Notes under the pieces: generated by a model
Told to the model about the DNA's origin: nothing
The model's database searches: none
The model's input: the letters and a program-made list of their open reading frames with translations, nothing else
Made by a program: the position numbers and the translations under genes
NCBI GenBank assembly: GCA_964611645.1
Contig: CAZTAO010000083.1
Location: forward strand, 1-14,676
DNA from: CAZTAO01 sp964611645
GTDB taxonomy: Bacteria; Armatimonadota; UBA5829
Direction: 5' to 3'
Length of the DNA: 14,676 nt
Part shown: one piece after another, positions 13,490-14,676 of the stretch
How positions within the stretch are numbered: position 1 is the first letter of the stretch
How the letters are laid out: each line of letters opens with the position of its first letter

Positions 13490-14676
13490 CTACTGCGCCC
13501 TCACATACCCCTTCACTTTCCACCCACTGTTGAGCAGTTCGTTGTCCTGGACGAACATCCGCTCGCAGAGCTTCTTGCCAATCTGGCTGGGCTTCAAAGT
13601 GATCTTCCAGCCAATGACCAGATTATTGGAGCCGTTTGGCGCTACGGTTGTGGTCTTCAGGTAAAGGATGCACTGGCTGTTTTGCAGAGTCACATCGGCG
13701 CCGGGGGTCTGGCCTGTGCCCCAGGTGGTGTTTGCGTCGTTTCTCAGGAATATCTTGTTCTGCTTGGCATCATACAGCAGGAACACCGCGCCTGCCTGGC
13801 TCGAAGTCACGCTCATCTGGAAGTAGCAGCGGGAGATGTCTATGCTCCCGTTCGCATCCGAATACTCAGTGGCGAACACCAACGGCGTTCCGGTCGACAC
13901 GTTGCCAGCCGATGGCGTCACACTGACGCACGTCGGAAAAGTCGGCGTGAAGTGCGTTCCCACCTTCTCCCAACCATCGAATGCGGCCTTGGAATCCGAT
14001 ATATACATCCAACTGTAGAGGTTCTTGCCGGTCATTGTGGACTTCAGCTTCAGAGACCAGGCGACAGTCAGATCGTTGCCCGCACCGGATACGGTTGTGT
14101 CCTTCACGTACACCTCGCACTGACTGTTGGAAAGCACAATGTTCGCGCCCGGGGTGTATCCGGTTCCCCAGCTTGTGTTGGCGTCGTTCTTGAGGTAGAC
14201 CTTGTTGGTGGCCTTGTCATAGAACACCAGGATAGCGTTCGTCTGTGCCAGTGAATCGTTCACCAGAAGGTAGCACTTCCGCAGGTCGGCGAAGCCGTTC
14301 GAGTCACGGTACAAACTGCTCAGGGTGGTCTTCGAGCCAACAGGCAGTGGACCACTGCTGGGCGTGACGCTCACTACTTCAGGTTTCACGTTGTAGTAGA
14401 TACCTGTCAGGTCCCAGCCATCGGTAAGACCGCCTACATCCTGGACGTACATGTATGAGTTCAGGAGCTTCGCCGCCTGGGCGCTCTTGAGAGCGACACG
14501 CCAGTTCACGGTCAGGTTGTTCGCGCTTGGCGAAACGGTCGTGTCTTTCACGTAGACGTAGCACTGGCTGTTTTGAAGAATGACATTGGTTCCCGGGGCG
14601 TAACCAGTGCCCCAACTGTTGTTCGCATCGTTCTTGAGGTAGAGCTTGTTACCCGGTCGGTCGTACATCAGCAGTG
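13490..14676 (-). CDS. Ig-like repeat surface protein (N-terminal part beyond window edge)
   Basis: The frame is open through the right edge, so the first Met (14668) is internal: CTG CTG codons precede it and align with FLLYD and LVFYD in the other repeats. The visible ~394 residues hold one partial and two full modules of about 147 residues (97-244 and 247-392 counted from that Met). Each reads VSVTPSxG at the start, then YSDANG-like, Cys-Tyr (CY[LF]), YDxxxNKxYLxNDANxxWGTG, NSQCxxYxKxTTV, NLTVxW, and GW near the end. Two conserved Cys per module could form a disulfide. Such Ig-like modules are, from memory, common in large extracellular proteins of Armatimonadota and related environmental bacteria. 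The last module ends directly at the TAG, with no visible sorting signal or anchor. Adhesion or structural role is inferred. No spacing to an upstream gene can be seen. Confidence 0.85.
   Translation of the reverse strand, partial: LLMYDRPGNKLYLKNDANNSWGTGYAPGTNVILQNSQCYVYVKDTTVSPSANNLTVNWRVALKSAQAAKLLNSYMYVQDVGGLTDGWDLTGIYYNVKPEVVSVTPSSGPLPVGSKTTLSSLYRDSNGFADLRKCYLLVNDSLAQTNAILVFYDKATNKVYLKNDANTSWGTGYTPGANIVLSNSQCEVYVKDTTVSGAGNDLTVAWSLKLKSTMTGKNLYSWMYISDSKAAFDGWEKVGTHFTPTFPTCVSVTPSAGNVSTGTPLVFATEYSDANGSIDISRCYFQMSVTSSQAGAVFLLYDAKQNKIFLRNDANTTWGTGQTPGADVTLQNSQCILYLKTTTVAPNGSNNLVIGWKITLKPSQIGKKLCERMFVQDNELLNSGWKVKGYVRAQ
13493..14676 (-). repeat. Three tandem Ig-like modules
   Basis: Module boundaries fall near 13493-13930 (last), 13937-14380 (middle) and 14381-14676 (partial). 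DNA identity is patchy: gcactggctgttttg occurs at 13670-13684 and 14561-14575, showing that parts are recently duplicated or constrained. Confidence 0.85.

Noticed and set aside
1..14676. CRISPR array, tRNA or rRNA genes
   Set aside because: The only short-period repeats are coding (WD40, LamG, Ig-like); no cloverleaf or rRNA-like stretch was seen on either strand.

Overview
The window is a moderately GC-rich bacterial segment in which every convincing intact gene lies on the minus strand, so the gene order runs from the right edge (14676) to the left edge (1). The right-edge protein is built of Cys-containing Ig-like repeats that I associate with large surface proteins of Armatimonadota and similar environmental phyla. 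This suggests, without proving, such an organism. Of nine visible stop codons five are TAG, three TGA and one TAA.

Right part (14676-6779), envelope and secreted proteins. The C-terminal end of a repeat protein (13490-14676) is followed by a 344-bp stretch with no convincing gene. Next come a one-helix small protein (12840-13145), a lipoprotein with two LamG-like repeats and an NTF2-like tail (11330-12769), and a secreted zinc phospholipase C / P1-nuclease-like protein (9662-11251). The same reading frame continues past that protein's TAG stop into a beta-sandwich segment and two consecutive Hint domains (8339-9661). A six-helix membrane protein (6779-8311) follows 27 bp later. Short gaps and good Shine-Dalgarno sequences from 13145 to 6779 suggest one operon. 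The likely theme is a secreted, possibly self-processing hydrolase or toxin-like product with accessory lipid-anchored and membrane proteins.

Middle part (6710-5278), mobile-element traces. A small protein resembling phage terminase small subunits (6195-6710) is followed by about 900 bp that hold only an eroded tyrosine recombinase C-terminus on the plus strand (5796-6004).

Left part (5277-1), a putative defence or signalling cluster. A DUF4062 plus NACHT-like STAND ATPase (3124-5277) overlaps by 26 nt a compact zincin metallopeptidase related to the DUF2342/Zincin_2 family (2502-3149). After a 142-bp gap comes a TIR-NB-ARC-WD40 STAND protein (1-2359, cut by the window edge) whose WD40 repeats are nearly identical at DNA level. 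The STAND ATPase stops exactly where a sensor repeat domain would normally begin, and a protease gene takes up at that point. I regard this STAND-protease pair next to a TIR-STAND gene as the most interesting candidate for an undescribed system.
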